From Warburgia ugandensis (Eukaryota > Streptophyta > Magnoliopsida > Canellales > Canellaceae), in NCBI GenBank assembly GCA_035236585.1, contig CP141139.1, positions 21,344,990 to 21,408,989 of the forward strand: DNA of 64,000 nt. The letters run 5' to 3'. Each line of letters starts with the position of its first letter. Position 1 is the stretch's first letter. Under the pieces are notes generated by a model. The model was not told where the DNA came from. It saw only the letters and a list, made by a program, of their open reading frames with translations, and searched no databases. This document shows positions 26,880-39,746 of the stretch, one piece after another. A program made the translations under genes and the position numbers.

Positions 26880-27480
26880 GTTATACACAAATTCTACTAA
26901 CGAAAGATGTTCATCCTAATTCCCTTTCTAATCTAATGCACATGCTTTCAATATATCTTCTAAAGTCTGAATAGTCCTTTCTGATTGACTGTTTGTTTGG
27001 GGGTGAAATGTTGTACTTAATTTAAGTGAGGTTACTAATGCTTATTATACACTCTTCTAACATCTTAAAGTAAATCTTCCATCCCTATCAGAGATGATGG
27101 ATAGTGGAATCCCATGAAGACTTACTATTTCTTTGATGTATAACTTAGCTAGACTGTCAACTGATTGATTCTGCTTAATTTGAAGGAAATGTGCTTTGTT
27201 AACCTATCCATAACCACCCAAATCATGTCATGACTTGCCTGGGTCCTTGGCAATCTTATTATGAAATCCAAAGTGATGTTGTCCCATTTCCATTTTGGAA
27301 TTTCCAATGTTTATAACGTTCCAGCTGGTCTTTAGTGTTTAGCTTTTACTTATTAACAATTTAGACATTTAGCCACAAATTCTCCTATTTCTCTTTTGAT
27401 GCCTTCCCACCAATAGTTTCTTTTCAAATCCTGATACATCTTTGTACCCCTAGGGTGTATGGAAAATTTTGATTGATAGG
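26880..27480 (-). pseudogene. Integrase core remains (fossil)
   Basis: Minus-strand translation shows, in order, the zinc-binding end (HPRGTKMYQDL..NYWW..KCLNC), then [46 protein letters not shown] and [18 protein letters not shown]. These are hallmark blocks of the Ty3/gypsy integrase, which inserts the DNA copy into the genome. They do not lie in one open frame, and the domain is a fossil. Confidence 0.85.
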
Positions 27481-27549
27481 CTTCTTGGGCTTTAAGGACT
27501 CTTTCTAGAAAAGCTGATTTAATGGTGATGTTTGTGAGTAAAGCTCTTC

Positions 27550-28000
27550 GCTGTCTACTTAATGCATCAGCTACTACGTTCACTGTTTTAGGATGGTATT
27601 AGATGGTGAAATCGTAGTCTTTGATATACTCCATCCATCTTCTTTTTCTCATGTTTGAATCAGCCTGAGTGAAGATGTATTTAAGACTTTTATGATCTAT
27701 GAATACACTGAATTTTTCTCCATGCAAATAATGTCTCCAAATTTTCAATGCAAAAACTACATCTACCAATTCTAGGTCATTCTGGGCAATTTATTTCATG
27801 TTTCTTCAATTGTCTAGAAGCATAAGCAATGACCTTTCTATTTGGCATCAACACACCTCCTAACCCTTTGCTTGAAGCATCACAGTATATTTCATATCCC
27901 CCACTTCCAGATGACAAAGTCAATACAGGTGATAAAGTTAACCTCTTCTTTAGCTCTTGGAAACTATTTTCACATTCTTCTGTCAAAGTGAATTGTACCC
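27550..28000 (-). pseudogene. RNase H remains (fossil)
   Basis: Minus-strand blocks YEIYCDASSKGLGGVLMPN, VIAYASRQLKKHE and VVADALSRQ are those of the gypsy RNase H, which removes the RNA strand during reverse transcription. They lie between the RT and integrase remains, the normal gypsy order. Broken. Confidence 0.85.
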
Positions 28001-28760
28001 CTTTTCTAGTCAATGAAGTCAAAGAAAGGGCTACACAGGAAAATTCTTGAATGAAACTATGGTAGTATCCTGCTAGTCCAAGAAAACTATGTATTTCTGT
28101 TACTGTTTTAGGTTTCTCCCAATTCATTACTGCTTCAACCTTAGTGGGGTCCACTTCTACTCCATTCTTGAAAATTACATAACCCAAGAAATTGACCTTC
28201 TCTAACAGAATTCACACTTATTAAATTTTCCAAATAGTTTATGTGTTCTGAGGGTATTTAGTACAATTCGTAAGTGTTCTTGATGTTCCTTGATATTGGT
28301 AGAGTAGATTAGTATAACATCAATAAATACAATCATAAATTTGTCCAAAAAATCCTTGAAGATTCTGTTCATTAGAGCCATAAACATTGCCGGTGCATTG
28401 GTCAGCCCAAAAGACATGACTAGAAATTCATAATGCCCATACTGAGTTTTGAATGCTGACTTGGGTATGTCTTCATCCTTAATATGCAATTGATAATATC
28501 CTGATCTAAGGTTGATTTTGGAAAAGACCTTAGTAGATTGGAGTTGATCAAAGTGATCATTAATGCAAGGTAAGGGATACCTATTTTTTTCTATGACACT
28601 GTTCAACATTCTATAATCAATGCACAATCTCATAGATCCATCCTTCTTCTTCACAAATATTACTGGTGCTCCCCATGGTGAACTACTTGGTTTAATAAAC
28701 CCTTTTTCTAACAATTCCTGTAATTGACCTTTCAACTCTGCTGGGGCCATCCTATAAGGT
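28001..28760 (-). pseudogene. Reverse transcriptase remains (fossil)
   Basis: The best-kept part of the element, with open runs of 182 codons (28202-28750) and 136 codons (27777-28187, extending into RNase H). Visible blocks: [76 protein letters not shown] and SFLGLAGYYHSFI. The wording is that of plant chromoviruses. The enzyme copies the RNA genome into DNA. It is a relic with a few breaks. Confidence 0.92.
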
Positions 28761-28799
28761 GCTTTAGAAGTTGGATTTGTACCAGGAATTACTTCAATG

Positions 28800-29600
28800 G
28801 TAAATTCAATTTCTCTATGTGGGGGTAATCATGGTAGTTCTTTTAGAAAAACATATTGGAATTCCTTGACTACTTCAATTTATGTTATCCTGGGCAGTTC
28901 AACATTTAAATAATACTGTTGCTAGAAATGCCTGACACCCCTTGGACATATGTTTGACTGCCTTCATAGTTGAGATAATGGTTTTGTCTAAGTCATTGTG
29001 TCTCCTGTACAGTACTAATACTTCCTCACCTGGTATGCTAAATGTGATGTTCTTCTTATGACAGTCCATAACTACCCAATATTTTTGCTATCTAGTCCAT
29101 GCCCAGTATGATGTCAAAGTCCACCATGTTCAATAAAATGAGATTTATGTCTATTCATTTGCCCAATACTTTTATATGTATATTATGTAAGTATTCTTGT
29201 AATTTAACTATTTTTCCAACTAGAGGTGTTACATCTAGATTAAATCCTAAGTTTTTCACTGGCAATTGTATACTAGATGCAAATACGCAAGATATAAAGG
29301 AATGCATAGATCCAGAATCAAATAGTACTTTGGAATGCCAACTATAAGTAATGTACCTTCAATCACCGCATTAGATTGTCCAGCCTGGCCATCAATGATA
29401 GTGAAGACCCTTCCTTGGTGTCGAGGGGCAATTTTTGGTTTTGCCTCCTTAACCGCCAATGGTTTGGTAAAGTAGGTGGCGATGTGTCCACACTCCCCAC
29501 AATTATGGAACTTGATCGAAAACCCTTGTGGTTACTGTTGTCCAGGTCTAAGGCAGATATTGCCTTGGTGAAATTTTTTGCATCTTGGACATGATCGTTT
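28800..29600 (-). pseudogene. Gag nucleocapsid and protease region remains (fossil)
   Basis: The minus strand shows a knuckle-like CGECGHIATYF block near 29480, then GRVFTIIDGQAGQSNAVIEG and TLLIVGIPKYY (29256-29459). In chromoviruses a CCHC knuckle is followed by a GRVYAL..A.A..V.G phrase and the aspartic protease, so this is the gag-pro border. Broken. Confidence 0.75.
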
Positions 29601-30155
29601 ATTTTGTCCTGGTGCATTGTTCCTCTAATTTCTTTTGGACTTAAAATTGTTCCAAGGTCTTTTGTTAGTTGATCTCCACCAAAATGCATCTTCTTGTTTT
29701 AATAGATAGGCGGAAAATTTCACCTTCAACTCTGGAGGAGTACGTAGTGCACTGAAAGTCCTTTCTACTTCATACATCCATTCCTCAGCTTTCTCAGCTT
29801 CACCCTTGCCATTATACACCGTAGCCATCTTTTGAAATCTCTATATCATTTTGTCAACTTTTTTCGATGCTAATGGAGACTTTCTAACTTCTTCACTTGG
29901 TACAAGGGAAGATTGCCCTTGTACTAGTGTGGGAGTAGTTGGTGTTGGTGTATTGTGTCTCACTTCAGGTTGAGCTTGAGCCTGCGTACTTGGTATCTCT
30001 ACGAGAGGTGATGGACTTTGGGTTTGTTGAATGTGAGAAAGAAAGATCCTCAATACCCTTATTACCATCTCTTCCACATTATTCATGGTTAATCTCTCTG
30101 TATTATCTTCTAAAATATTTTGAATTGTTTGCCTTGTGACTCTCTTTGGTGGCAT
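29600..30155 (-). pseudogene. Gag remains (fossil)
   Basis: A likely start MPPKRVTRQ at 30155 lies about 130 bp after the primer site and opens a Pro/Thr/Gln-rich N-terminus. A second open run (29625-29828) reads AEEWMYEVERTFSALRTPPE and KVKFSAYLLKQEDAFWW, the core of the Retrotrans_gag family. The MPPRR-like start is usual in plant gypsy gag. An upstream in-frame ATG at 30194 is less likely. Broken. Confidence 0.8.
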
Positions 30156-30272
30156 TTGCTCATAAACCAAAATTTCTATTAGTATTCTATACAACTATTT
30201 CGATCTTAATCTAAAATTGGATTACCATCTCTCCTTTGGACATATTTGTATTGTACTGTGATTGGATGAATG

Positions 30273-30284
30273 GCTCTGATACCA
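30273..30284 (-). other. Primer-binding site (tRNA-iMet type)
   Basis: On the minus strand TGGTATCAGAGC begins two bases after the 5' LTR end and matches the plant initiator-Met tRNA 3' end exactly. It fixes the element's orientation. Confidence 0.9.
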
Positions 30285-30286
30285 AC

Positions 30287-33200
30287 TGTGATGACCCGAG
30301 TTTTTGTACCACATTTTGTAATATATTTTCAAAGGTAGGGCCCTTAGTAGTAAAATTTTTTTGCAAAACAAAGCAGCAAAAATTCTTTTCTTAAGAATTT
30401 GTTTTGAAAAACTTAAGTCATCACTTCATACATAATATAAGTAGAATTTTTGTACAAGATAAAATTCCATTGAAGGAATATATTTTTATTAAATTCCAAA
30501 ATCCATCTAGTGGTTCACAATACAGCCTAAATCCATTACAATATTTGTCCAAATTACATAATGCAAAACTCAAAGCTACCATACAATGAAACTCTCATTA
30601 CAATACAATACACTCAAACAAAACAAAATACATTTATTCAAGGGGTATACCCTGATGATTGTTCTCTTTAAGTCTTCTACAGTGTTGTGCTCCTAACTCT
30701 TGTTCTCTATATTTGAGATATTATAAACATCGAAACATTTACAATATCTCAACAAGCCATGCTTGGTAGGGAATTCAAGAAGCATAATAATTTGAAGGTA
30801 TAATTCTAATACTTCATAATCCCGTTATTCATAAACATACTTAGGTATCTAACTCTTTACTTTGTAATATATAAACATCCTTATACATACATACTGTACA
30901 TGGATAAATCCGTCAAATTTATGAAAGTAGTCAAATATCATTTCCAACTAAGCTGGTCAATTCTTTCCACTATGAGAAATTAGTATTTCAAATAGTCCTA
31001 TACTGGGAATTTTCCTTCTTGGGAAATACTAGTAATATACAATTACCTGGCATTTCATCATGCCCAAACATAAGGCAATTCACTATACCTATCTCATATG
31101 CATCATAGTGCAAAATAATAAAAGGACTACCATGTTGTAGTCTAATTCATACTAGTGCTCTCGAATAACTGCCCTATTTACCACTAATACCATGATGGAA
31201 AATATTGTGTCACTGGCCATATGGGGAGATAGGACTTTTACAATGGTGGCCTTCCCATAATTGTCCCACCCAACTTTTAGCCTGTTATAGGGCAAGGTGT
31301 CTTCAAATCATCAAATTTTGGAAAGCAGGTGGCCAAACCCTCACAACTCCCCTAGCATAGCATCCCCAAGTTTATGCCTACCAAAAACAAAACCACAAGC
31401 CTTCATGCTTGTACGTAAAATATATTTCATACGTATCAGACAATCTATTTGTTTACTTAGGCCTAGAATATCTTCTAGTTCTATATTCACTTAGAGTCTA
31501 GTCCTTAATTCTAACTTAACCATTTCATATGTGTTTGGTTGGATCATAAGGGTTTCAGGAGGTTTAATACAAGTATTAACATTACAATTGTCAACATAAG
31601 GTCATGTGTTCAACATGTACATCCCATGTAAATGCATTCATAAAATCCTCGTACCTTCACATAGCGATCCATCTCTTTAGATCCTCCATGATCCTGATTG
31701 GTGCATGAAATCTGTAAATCCATACATACTATAATACATATACAATGTGAATAATCCTATCTATATTTTTTTGTCTAATCTTGTCCTTTGATATAAAGGA
31801 TCTAGATCTTTTGTCCTATCATGATCTATCTTCCTTAGATAGTGTCTATCCTATTGATCAATAGATCCAATGATTAGAATGATCTCTAATCTTTCATATT
31901 TAAGTCTTTGTGTATTCCTTTCATTGATCTTGATCTTTCATAAATCCTTTGACCAACAATTTATACTTGTTGATAAAGATCAAGAACTTAGATCTTCTAT
32001 CATCTAGTTCTCATTTGATCAAAGTTTAGCTGTTTGATCATCCCTAAGGAGGATGATCTTGGTTCTCTTCCTTGAATCGTATTTGATCATGGGTTCAAAT
32101 CTTCTATTTGATCTAAGTTACAAGCAATATATATATATATCATCAAGAAGTTTTTATTTCTTTTTATTGTTCTTGATCATTCAAGATCCAATGGATCTTA
32201 TTTAATCTTCCTTTTCTTACTTACAATTTTTATTAGGGTTAGATAATTTACTAACCTTTTATGTTCTTATTATTATTATTCAACTAGTTAATGTTTTACT
32301 GGTTGAAGATAACTTATTTCAGCGTAAGTCTAGACTGCTCCTCTTATTTCCAATTGGCTAAGACTTACTAGCTGAATGCGTGAACACAAGGTGGTTACTT
32401 CAATCCTCATGTAAGGAGGCGTTTGAACCTCACAAATGTCAACAGAAGATAGAGAAGAATGAGGCTCTATTAGGAAACCCCCTTAACAACCATGTTCAAC
32501 ATTCACTAAGTAATCTTAGCTTACTCTTTCATAAGGTTCCTATGAGCATGTTAAGGCTAAGTACTCTTTCTAATTGATTTTCATTAAGTCCATAAACATT
32601 TCAAATGTCTTTCATGAGTTTTATTATTCTCGTAGTTTGGGCCAAGGATTTGATAATCCTTATATTGTCCTACTAACTATAGCTCTTACTAATTAAGTTG
32701 AAATCAAATAATTCACTCTTATTTGTGTCGTGAAACTCTACTTTCTCATTAGATTCCATTTTTGGTGTTTTATGCTCTTTATCTCATAATTACTTTAACA
32801 ATTAAATCTACTAATAAAATTTAACTATAAATGAATTATAACTTAAAGCACAAAACTACATAATTGAACAACCTAATGATAATGGTACAAGGTACTTAAA
32901 ATTATACTATCATGATTTCTAACTAATGTACTTTGTCTAATAAATGTAAATTAAACTACCATGGACCTAAGGTACCATCTCATACCATAGTCTAATCTAA
33001 CTTGAAATCCTAGCATGATCCTAAGTTAGAATTGCATGAAATCATACCAACATGATCCTAAGTTACAATTCATCATTCATGAATAATTTTATGGACATTT
33101 GAAATGAAGTTATACTAAAATAATCTATCATGGATCCTATATTCATGAAATAAAACAAATGAAATCAGTGCATAACTCAAGCTAACCCATTTCTCATTAT

Positions 33201-35129
33201 TAAAGCTTTTACTTATGATCCAACCATTAGATCTTAGGCCTTTTACTCCATTAAGGTCCAAGATCATATCCCTTTGTTTGTGGTCATATTAAATCCACAA
33301 TCTTAATGGATTCCATTATAATATCATTCATTCAATCCATCCCAAGGGTCTAATCATACTTGATCTTATTGATCAAGTGGGTCCCTTTGTATTTTTAAGA
33401 TTTTTCTACCATAAAGGGTAGATCCCTCAATTTATCTTAGATCTGTCCAAATAAATCATGGATATGACTTTATTTTGACATTATATCATCTCAGATCTTG
33501 AAGATCATGAAAAATAAAATCTTAATTCTTGAAACTAGAAAGTTTCTAGAAAGTTTTTATTAATATTGTAGTTTCAGAAGAAAATTGACGTTATAAGCTT
33601 TCCATAGCTTCTTTTCAATGTCAATTTGGAGTTCAGATGACTCCATATTTGAATTGTGAAGTTCATAGTCATTCATAGGGTCTAGATCAAAATCTAGACC
33701 CAGCAAAATGGACAGCCTGGATTGATCAGGCAGAGCGGTTGCCACACGCCCGTCACTGAGACGCACACGTAACGCGCTCCCTTGTGACCTGTGCTGTCTC
33801 GCATTCGTCCCGTTGGGAAGACATCACATGTGGTGCACGCACGGAGATGCTCCCAAAGAACGCATCTTTGTACGGCGTTTTGCAGCTCATCCCGCAATCC
33901 TTATTTGATTTGGGAGATTGGGCAATCTGCTTTGGACTGTGCAATCAATGTTCTACAATTAAGGGCTCAAAACTCTATAGAATTTCATGAAACTTCTATC
34001 GTAAGGGTTTTGGAGCCTTTTGGAGTGATTGGATGGCTTAGATTTTCCATCTGAGCCCTCGATCATCCCGAATTGAAAGGTTCTGGTCCTTTATTTTTAT
34101 AAATTTTAACATAAAATTATTTATAGAAAAATAAAATTTACATAAAACACCATGAAATAATTATAGGAAGTATTCCCACCTACCTGATTGGAGAAACCAT
34201 GTAGATTTGAAGCCCAATTTGAAATAAATACCCTTTGATGATAAGATAGCTTGATAATCCCTTATTTTGTGATTTTTCATTGGTTGCACCATTGGATCTT
34301 GAAATTGTTTGGGGGTTTTGTTGATAAGCTAGTCTAGGATTGTTGGACGGTGAGATTTGTGAGATTCAATTTGGAAGAGAGTGTCTAATTGAATTTAGGT
34401 TTCTTGTTCCAATTAGAGAGAGGAGAGAGAAAGTGCAAGAAGGGAGATTTTTTGGTGTTTTGGAATTTTACGAATGAATCTAGATTTGGTTTTTCAGAAT
34501 AAGCAAGATAATTTTTTGGAAATTTTAATGAAAATTTTTGGAGGATTTGTGGAGGGGTATTTATAGGTGTTTTGCATTTTTCAAAATTGCTTGTAATAAT
34601 TATGTTTTAATTCTTTTAAATATTAAATTAACATTGGATCCTCCACTAACACCTCCTTCTCCACTAGAAGTTGGCAGTGCTTTGACCACTCATTACATGT
34701 TTTCTGGCTGTTGGATTTGTTTGTGGGCCCATGGGGTGTGAAAGGACCGTTTTGCCCTTTTATGGAGAAAAATCTATTTTATTCTCCCAAACTTGAAATT
34801 GAGAGTACTTAGTGGTTTTGGAATTGTATTTTTGACTAAATTCTAAATATTGATGTCTTAGATCTTAGTTATGGGTAAAATTATCATTTTACCCTTTTAT
34901 TCATAAAAATGAAGAAAATTAGGGAATTTTCATTTTAACTTGAAATTGAAAGTACTTAGTATCATTTCGATTGGTTTTTTAGTAAATTTATAATTTTTAA
35001 GTTGTTAAATTATGTTTTAATCTCTATAAAAAGATAATTTCCAATAACCTAATATTCCATCCCAGAATTTTTGAAAACTCAAACTTTATTGATTTTCTCA
35101 ATCAATTTACAAAAATTGGGATTATTACG
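30287..35129 (-). repeat. 5' LTR of the full-length element (4,843 bp)
   Basis: Plus-strand ends are TGTGATGACCCGAGTTTTTG and AAAAATTGGGATTATTACG; on the minus strand it starts CGTAATAATCCCAATTTTTG (family start TGTAATAACCCC). TATA box on the minus strand at 34565-34558 and AATAAA at 30490-30485. It is colinear with the solo LTR at 5774-10619 throughout, including the GC-rich segment near 33720-33900. Confidence 0.9.
34558..34565 (-). promoter_or_regulatory. LTR TATA box (TATAAATA)
   Basis: Located 564 bp from the LTR start on the minus strand. The equivalent box in the partner LTR is at 25625-25632, 579 bp from its start. Confidence 0.6.
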
Positions 35130-38100
35130 ATTAGACCCGGTGCCTACGAACTTTTCGTGTAATGTTTTGGCACTGTACCTAAGGCTTTTTTGGTGATTAA
35201 CTTGCTTGGGCATTATGCCAAGGATCATCCAACAACTTGAAAAGTTTAAATGTTTTGTTTAGTAACTTCTCAGGACTCAAAATTATTTGACTTAGTGCCT
35301 AGGGACATCCAAGGACATTTAATGATTTGACAATGTGCCTTGGGACTTCCAAACCCTTAAAAGTGCTCAGATATTGTGCTAAGGATCATCCAATTGCTTG
35401 AAAACTTTAGGCGTTGTGTTTGGTAACTTCATTTGACTTTGTGCCTATGTGCTTCCAAGGACATTTATTGTTTTGACATTGTGCCTTGGTACATCCCAGC
35501 ACTTATAGTGCTCAAACAATGTGCCAATGATCATGCAATGACATGAAAAGTTTAGGAATTGTGTTTGGGAACATCCCAGGACTCAAGTGATTTGACTTTA
35601 TGCCTAGGAATGCAAGGACATGTAATGTTATAGCATTGTGTCTTGGGAGTTCCTAATGTATATAGTGATCAATTAATTTTCCAAGGATTAACCTACTGCT
35701 TGAAAAGTTTATACATTGTGTTTGAAAACTTTTAAGGAGTCGATGTGATTTGACTTTGTGCCTAGGCAAGGACATGTATTATTTTGACATTGTCCCTTGG
35801 ACTCCCTGGCATTTAAAGTGCCGAGACATTAAGCTAAGGATCATCTAACAGCTTGAAAATTTTAGAAATTGTTTTTGGGAACATAGTAGGACATGAAGTG
35901 ATTTGACATTTTGCTTAAGGACTCCCATGGATAAGTAAAGTTTTGACATTGTACCATGGGGCTTCCCAGAGCTTAATATCCTCAGACATTGTACCAATGA
36001 TCATCCAATGGCCTATAAAATTTACACTTTGTGCTTGGGAACTTCCCAAGACTCAAATTGATTTGAATTTGTACCTAGGGACTTTTAGGGACATGTAATG
36101 ATTTGACATTGTGCCTTGGGACTTCCTACCACTTAAGGTACTCAAACATTGCACCAAGGATTGTCCAATAGCTTCAAAAGTTTAGACATTGTGTTGGGAA
36201 CATCTCAAGGCTCGAAGCGATTTGACTTTGTGCCCAAGGACTTCCATGGAAATATATCGCTTTGATATTGTGCCTTAGGACATTCTAGTGCTAAATGTGC
36301 TAGGATACTGTGTTGTGGATCATGCAATGATTTGAAAATTTAGACATTTTTTTTGTAAACACCCATGACTCTAAGTGATTTGACATTGTGCCTAAGGACT
36401 TTCATGGACATGTAAAGTTTTGACATTGTGCTTCGCACTTCCAAGGATATAATGTGCTCCAAAATAAAGCTAAAGATCATCCAACAAATTAAGAAGTATA
36501 GCTATTTATTTTGGAAACTTCCTAGTACTGCAAGTGATTTGACTTCATGCTTAGCACATCCAATGATATGTATTATTTTTACATTTGGTATTTGGACATC
36601 TCATGCTTAACATGCTTAGATATTGTGACAAGAATGATCCAATGGCTTAATTGTTGAGACATTGTGTTTGAAAACTTCCTAAGACTAGAAGCGATTTGAC
36701 TTGCCTAGGTATTTCCAAGAAAATATATTGCTTTGATATTGTGCCTTGGGACATTCAAGTGCCTAATGTGCTTGGATATTATGTTGTGGATCATGCAACA
36801 ATTTAAAATTTTAGGCATTTGTCTAGGAACACCCATGACTCAAAGTGATTTTACATTTTGCTTAAGGACTTTCATGGACATATAATGTTTTGATATTGTG
36901 CCACTGCACTTCCTAGGATATAATGTGCTTTGAAATAGAGCAAAAGATCATCCAACGGCTTAGGAAGCATAGATATTTATTTTGGGAACTTCCCATTACT
37001 GCAAGTGATTTGACTTCATGCCTAGGCACATCCAACAACATGTATTGTTTTTACATTTGGTATTGGGATTTCTCGTGCTTAACATTCTTGGATATTGTGA
37101 CATGAATAATCCAAGGGCTTAACTATTTAGACATTGTGTTTGTAAACTTCTAGGACTAGAAGTGATTTGACTTTGTGCTTAGGGACTTCCAAGGACATGT
37201 ATTTTTTTAACATTGTGCCAAGGATTATCCAACGGCTTGAAAAGTTTAGCCATTGTGTTTGGGAACATCCATGGGCATGAAATGATTTGGCTTTCTTCCC
37301 ATGGACATTGCAGGACATGTATTATTTTGACATTGTGCCCTAGGACATTCCAGATATTAAACTGCCAAGATATTGCACAAAGGATTATCAAACGGCTTGA
37401 AAACTTAAGAATTTGTGCATATAAATTGCCCAGACATTGTGGTACTGATCATCCAATGGCTTCAAAAGGTTATACATTACATTTGCGAGCATCCTATGAC
37501 ACGAAATATTTTACTTTCTACCTAGGAACTTCCATGGACATGTAATGTTTTGACATTGGCCCATGGGTCTTCCTAGCAATTAACCGACTCAAGCATTGTG
37601 CCAAGGATCATCCAACTACTTGAAAAGTTCAGAAGTTGTGTTTGCAAACTTCCAAGGACAAAATGATTTGACTTTATGCTTAGGGACTTCCAACGACATT
37701 AATGATTTGGCAATGTACTTGGAACTTCCAACCATTTAAAAGTGCTCAGACATTGTGTCAAGGATCATCCAATGGCTTAAAAAGTTTTGAAATTGTCTTT
37801 GGAAAAATCACAGTTTCAAAGCAATTTGATTTTGTGCATAGGGACTTAGAAGAAAATGTATTATTTTGACATTGTGCCAACATTTGAAGGAGCTTGGACA
37901 TTGTTGCAAGGATCATCTAATGGTTTGAAAGGTTCAAACATTGTGTTTTGGAACATACCTAGACTCGAAGTGATTTGACTTTATGCCAAGGGACTTTCAT
38001 GGGCATGTAAATTTATTGGCATTTTGGGATGGAACTCCTTGGCTTTTAAAGTTGTCAAACATTGTGGCGAGGATAATCCAATGCCTTGCAAAATTTAGAC

Positions 38101-39746
38101 ATTGTGCTTAGGAACCCTCCAAGGAATTGAAGCAATTTAACATACTGCCAAGGGTACTTTCCAAGCACATGTATTTTTTTGACATTTTTCTTTAGGACTT
38201 CCCAGCATTTAATGTGCTTGGACATTACGCAAGAACTCATCCTATGACAAAAAAGGTTTAGACATTGTGTTTGGGAACTTTCTTGGACTGAAGTCATTTG
38301 AACTTTTACCTAAGGACATCCAATTACCTGTAATGCCTGGCTTTGTGCTTATAGTACTTATATAATGTGTCAAGGATGATCCAATGGCTTGAAAATTTTA
38401 GTCATTGTGTTCGGGAAGATGCAAGGACTCGAAGTGATTTGACCTTGTTCCTAAGGAATTCCAAGGACATGTATTATTTTAGCAATATGCCTTTGGATTC
38501 CCAGCATTTAAAGTGCTCGAACATTGTTTCAAGGATCATCCAAAGGCCTCAAAGTTTAAACATTGCGTCTTAGGAACATCTTAGGACATGAAGTGATTTG
38601 ACTTTTTGCCTAGGGACTTCCATGTACATGTAATGTTTTGATTTTGTGCCTTAGAACTTCCCAAAACTTAACGTAAATGTGTACCAAGGAGCATCCAAAG
38701 GCTTGAAAAGTTTAGATGTTGTGTTTTGAAAACTTCCCAGGACTTGAAGTGATTTGACTTTGTCCTAGGTACTTCCAAGGACATGTAATTATTTGACTTT
38801 GTGTGATGGGATTTCCCACTGCTTAAAGTGCTTAGACATTGCACCAAGGATCATCCAACAGCTTAAATTTTTTATACATTATATTTAGGAATATCCTAGG
38901 ACTCGAATTGATTTGAATTTTTTCCTAAGAACTTCCAAGGACATGTAATATTTTGACATTGTACCAAGGATCATCCAATGTCATGGATGGCTTAGTCATT
39001 GTGTTCAGGAACTTCCAAGGAATAGAAGTAATTTGAATTTGTGACTAGGGACTTCTAGGGCATGTACTATTTTAACATTGTGCATTGGACTTTCCAACAT
39101 ATAAAGTTCCCAAACATTGTGCCAAGGATCATCTAACGACTTGAAAAGTTTAGACACTGTGTTTAGGAACATTGTAGGACTAGAAATGATTTCACTTTGT
39201 GCCTAGCGACTTCTAAGGACATGTAATGTTTTGACATTGTACCATCAGACTTCCAAGCACTTAACATGCTTAGAAATTATGCTAGGGATCATCTAATGGT
39301 TTGAAAAGTTTAGATGTTGTGTTTGGGAATGCCCAGGACTTGAAGTGATTTTACTTTGTGCTTTAGGACTTTCATGGGCATGTATTGTTTTGATGTTGTG
39401 CCTTGGGAGTTCCCAAGATTTAAAGTGCTCAGACATTATGCTAAGGATAAGTCAATGGCTTGAAAAGTTTACAAATTGTGTTTGAAAACATTGCAGGATT
39501 GGAAGTGATTTGGCTTTGTGCTTAGGGACTTCCGAAGACATGTAATGTTTTGACATTGTACCATAGGCTTTGCTGTGCTTAATGTGCTTAGACATTATGC
39601 TAAAAGATCATCTAAAGGCTTGAAAAGTTTAGACATTGTGTTTGGGAGCTTCTTAGGACTCGAAATGATTTGACCATGTGTTTAAAGCTTCCAAAAAATA
39701 TGTATTATTTTGACATTATTCCTTGCAACTTCCTAGCATTTGAAAT
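35130..39746 (+). repeat. 160-bp satellite, block 3 (forward, degenerate)
   Basis: About 29 monomers in the same orientation as blocks 1 and 2. The first five bases are the right target-site copy ATTAG, and the block then starts in module D, continuing the phase left off at 16924. Near 36400-37100 two stretches share an unusual variant, 'TAATGTGCTNNAAAATA' followed by a pale module C, repeated about 480 bp apart. This hints at a local three-monomer duplication. Confidence 0.92.

Larger units (their letters stand above)
16925..35129 (-). mobile_element. Full-length Ty3/gypsy Del/Tekay-like LTR retrotransposon (fossil), with a nested element
   Basis: Read on the minus strand: 5' LTR 35129-30287, primer site 30284-30273, gag and pol remains 30155 to about 26230, polypurine tract next to 26212, and 3' LTR 26211-16925, which holds a nested 4.4-kb element. 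LTRs are about 4.85 kb each without the nested copy, and the interior is about 4.1 kb. Target duplication is ATTTG at 16920-16924 and ATTAG at 35130-35134, and the satellite continues in the same phase across it. Domain order (protease, RT, RNase H, integrase, then a chromodomain-like tail) is that of Ty3/gypsy chromoviruses. Both LTRs kept their ends, but the coding part is broken in many places. A hand count over the first ~330 bp of both LTRs gave about 29 differences, near 9%, so the insertion is several million years old or more. Confidence 0.9.

Noticed and set aside
35130-39746. Possible separate second satellite family in block 3
   Set aside because: Variant stretches (36400-37100) still align to modules A-D with the 160-bp period, so they are diverged members of the same family.
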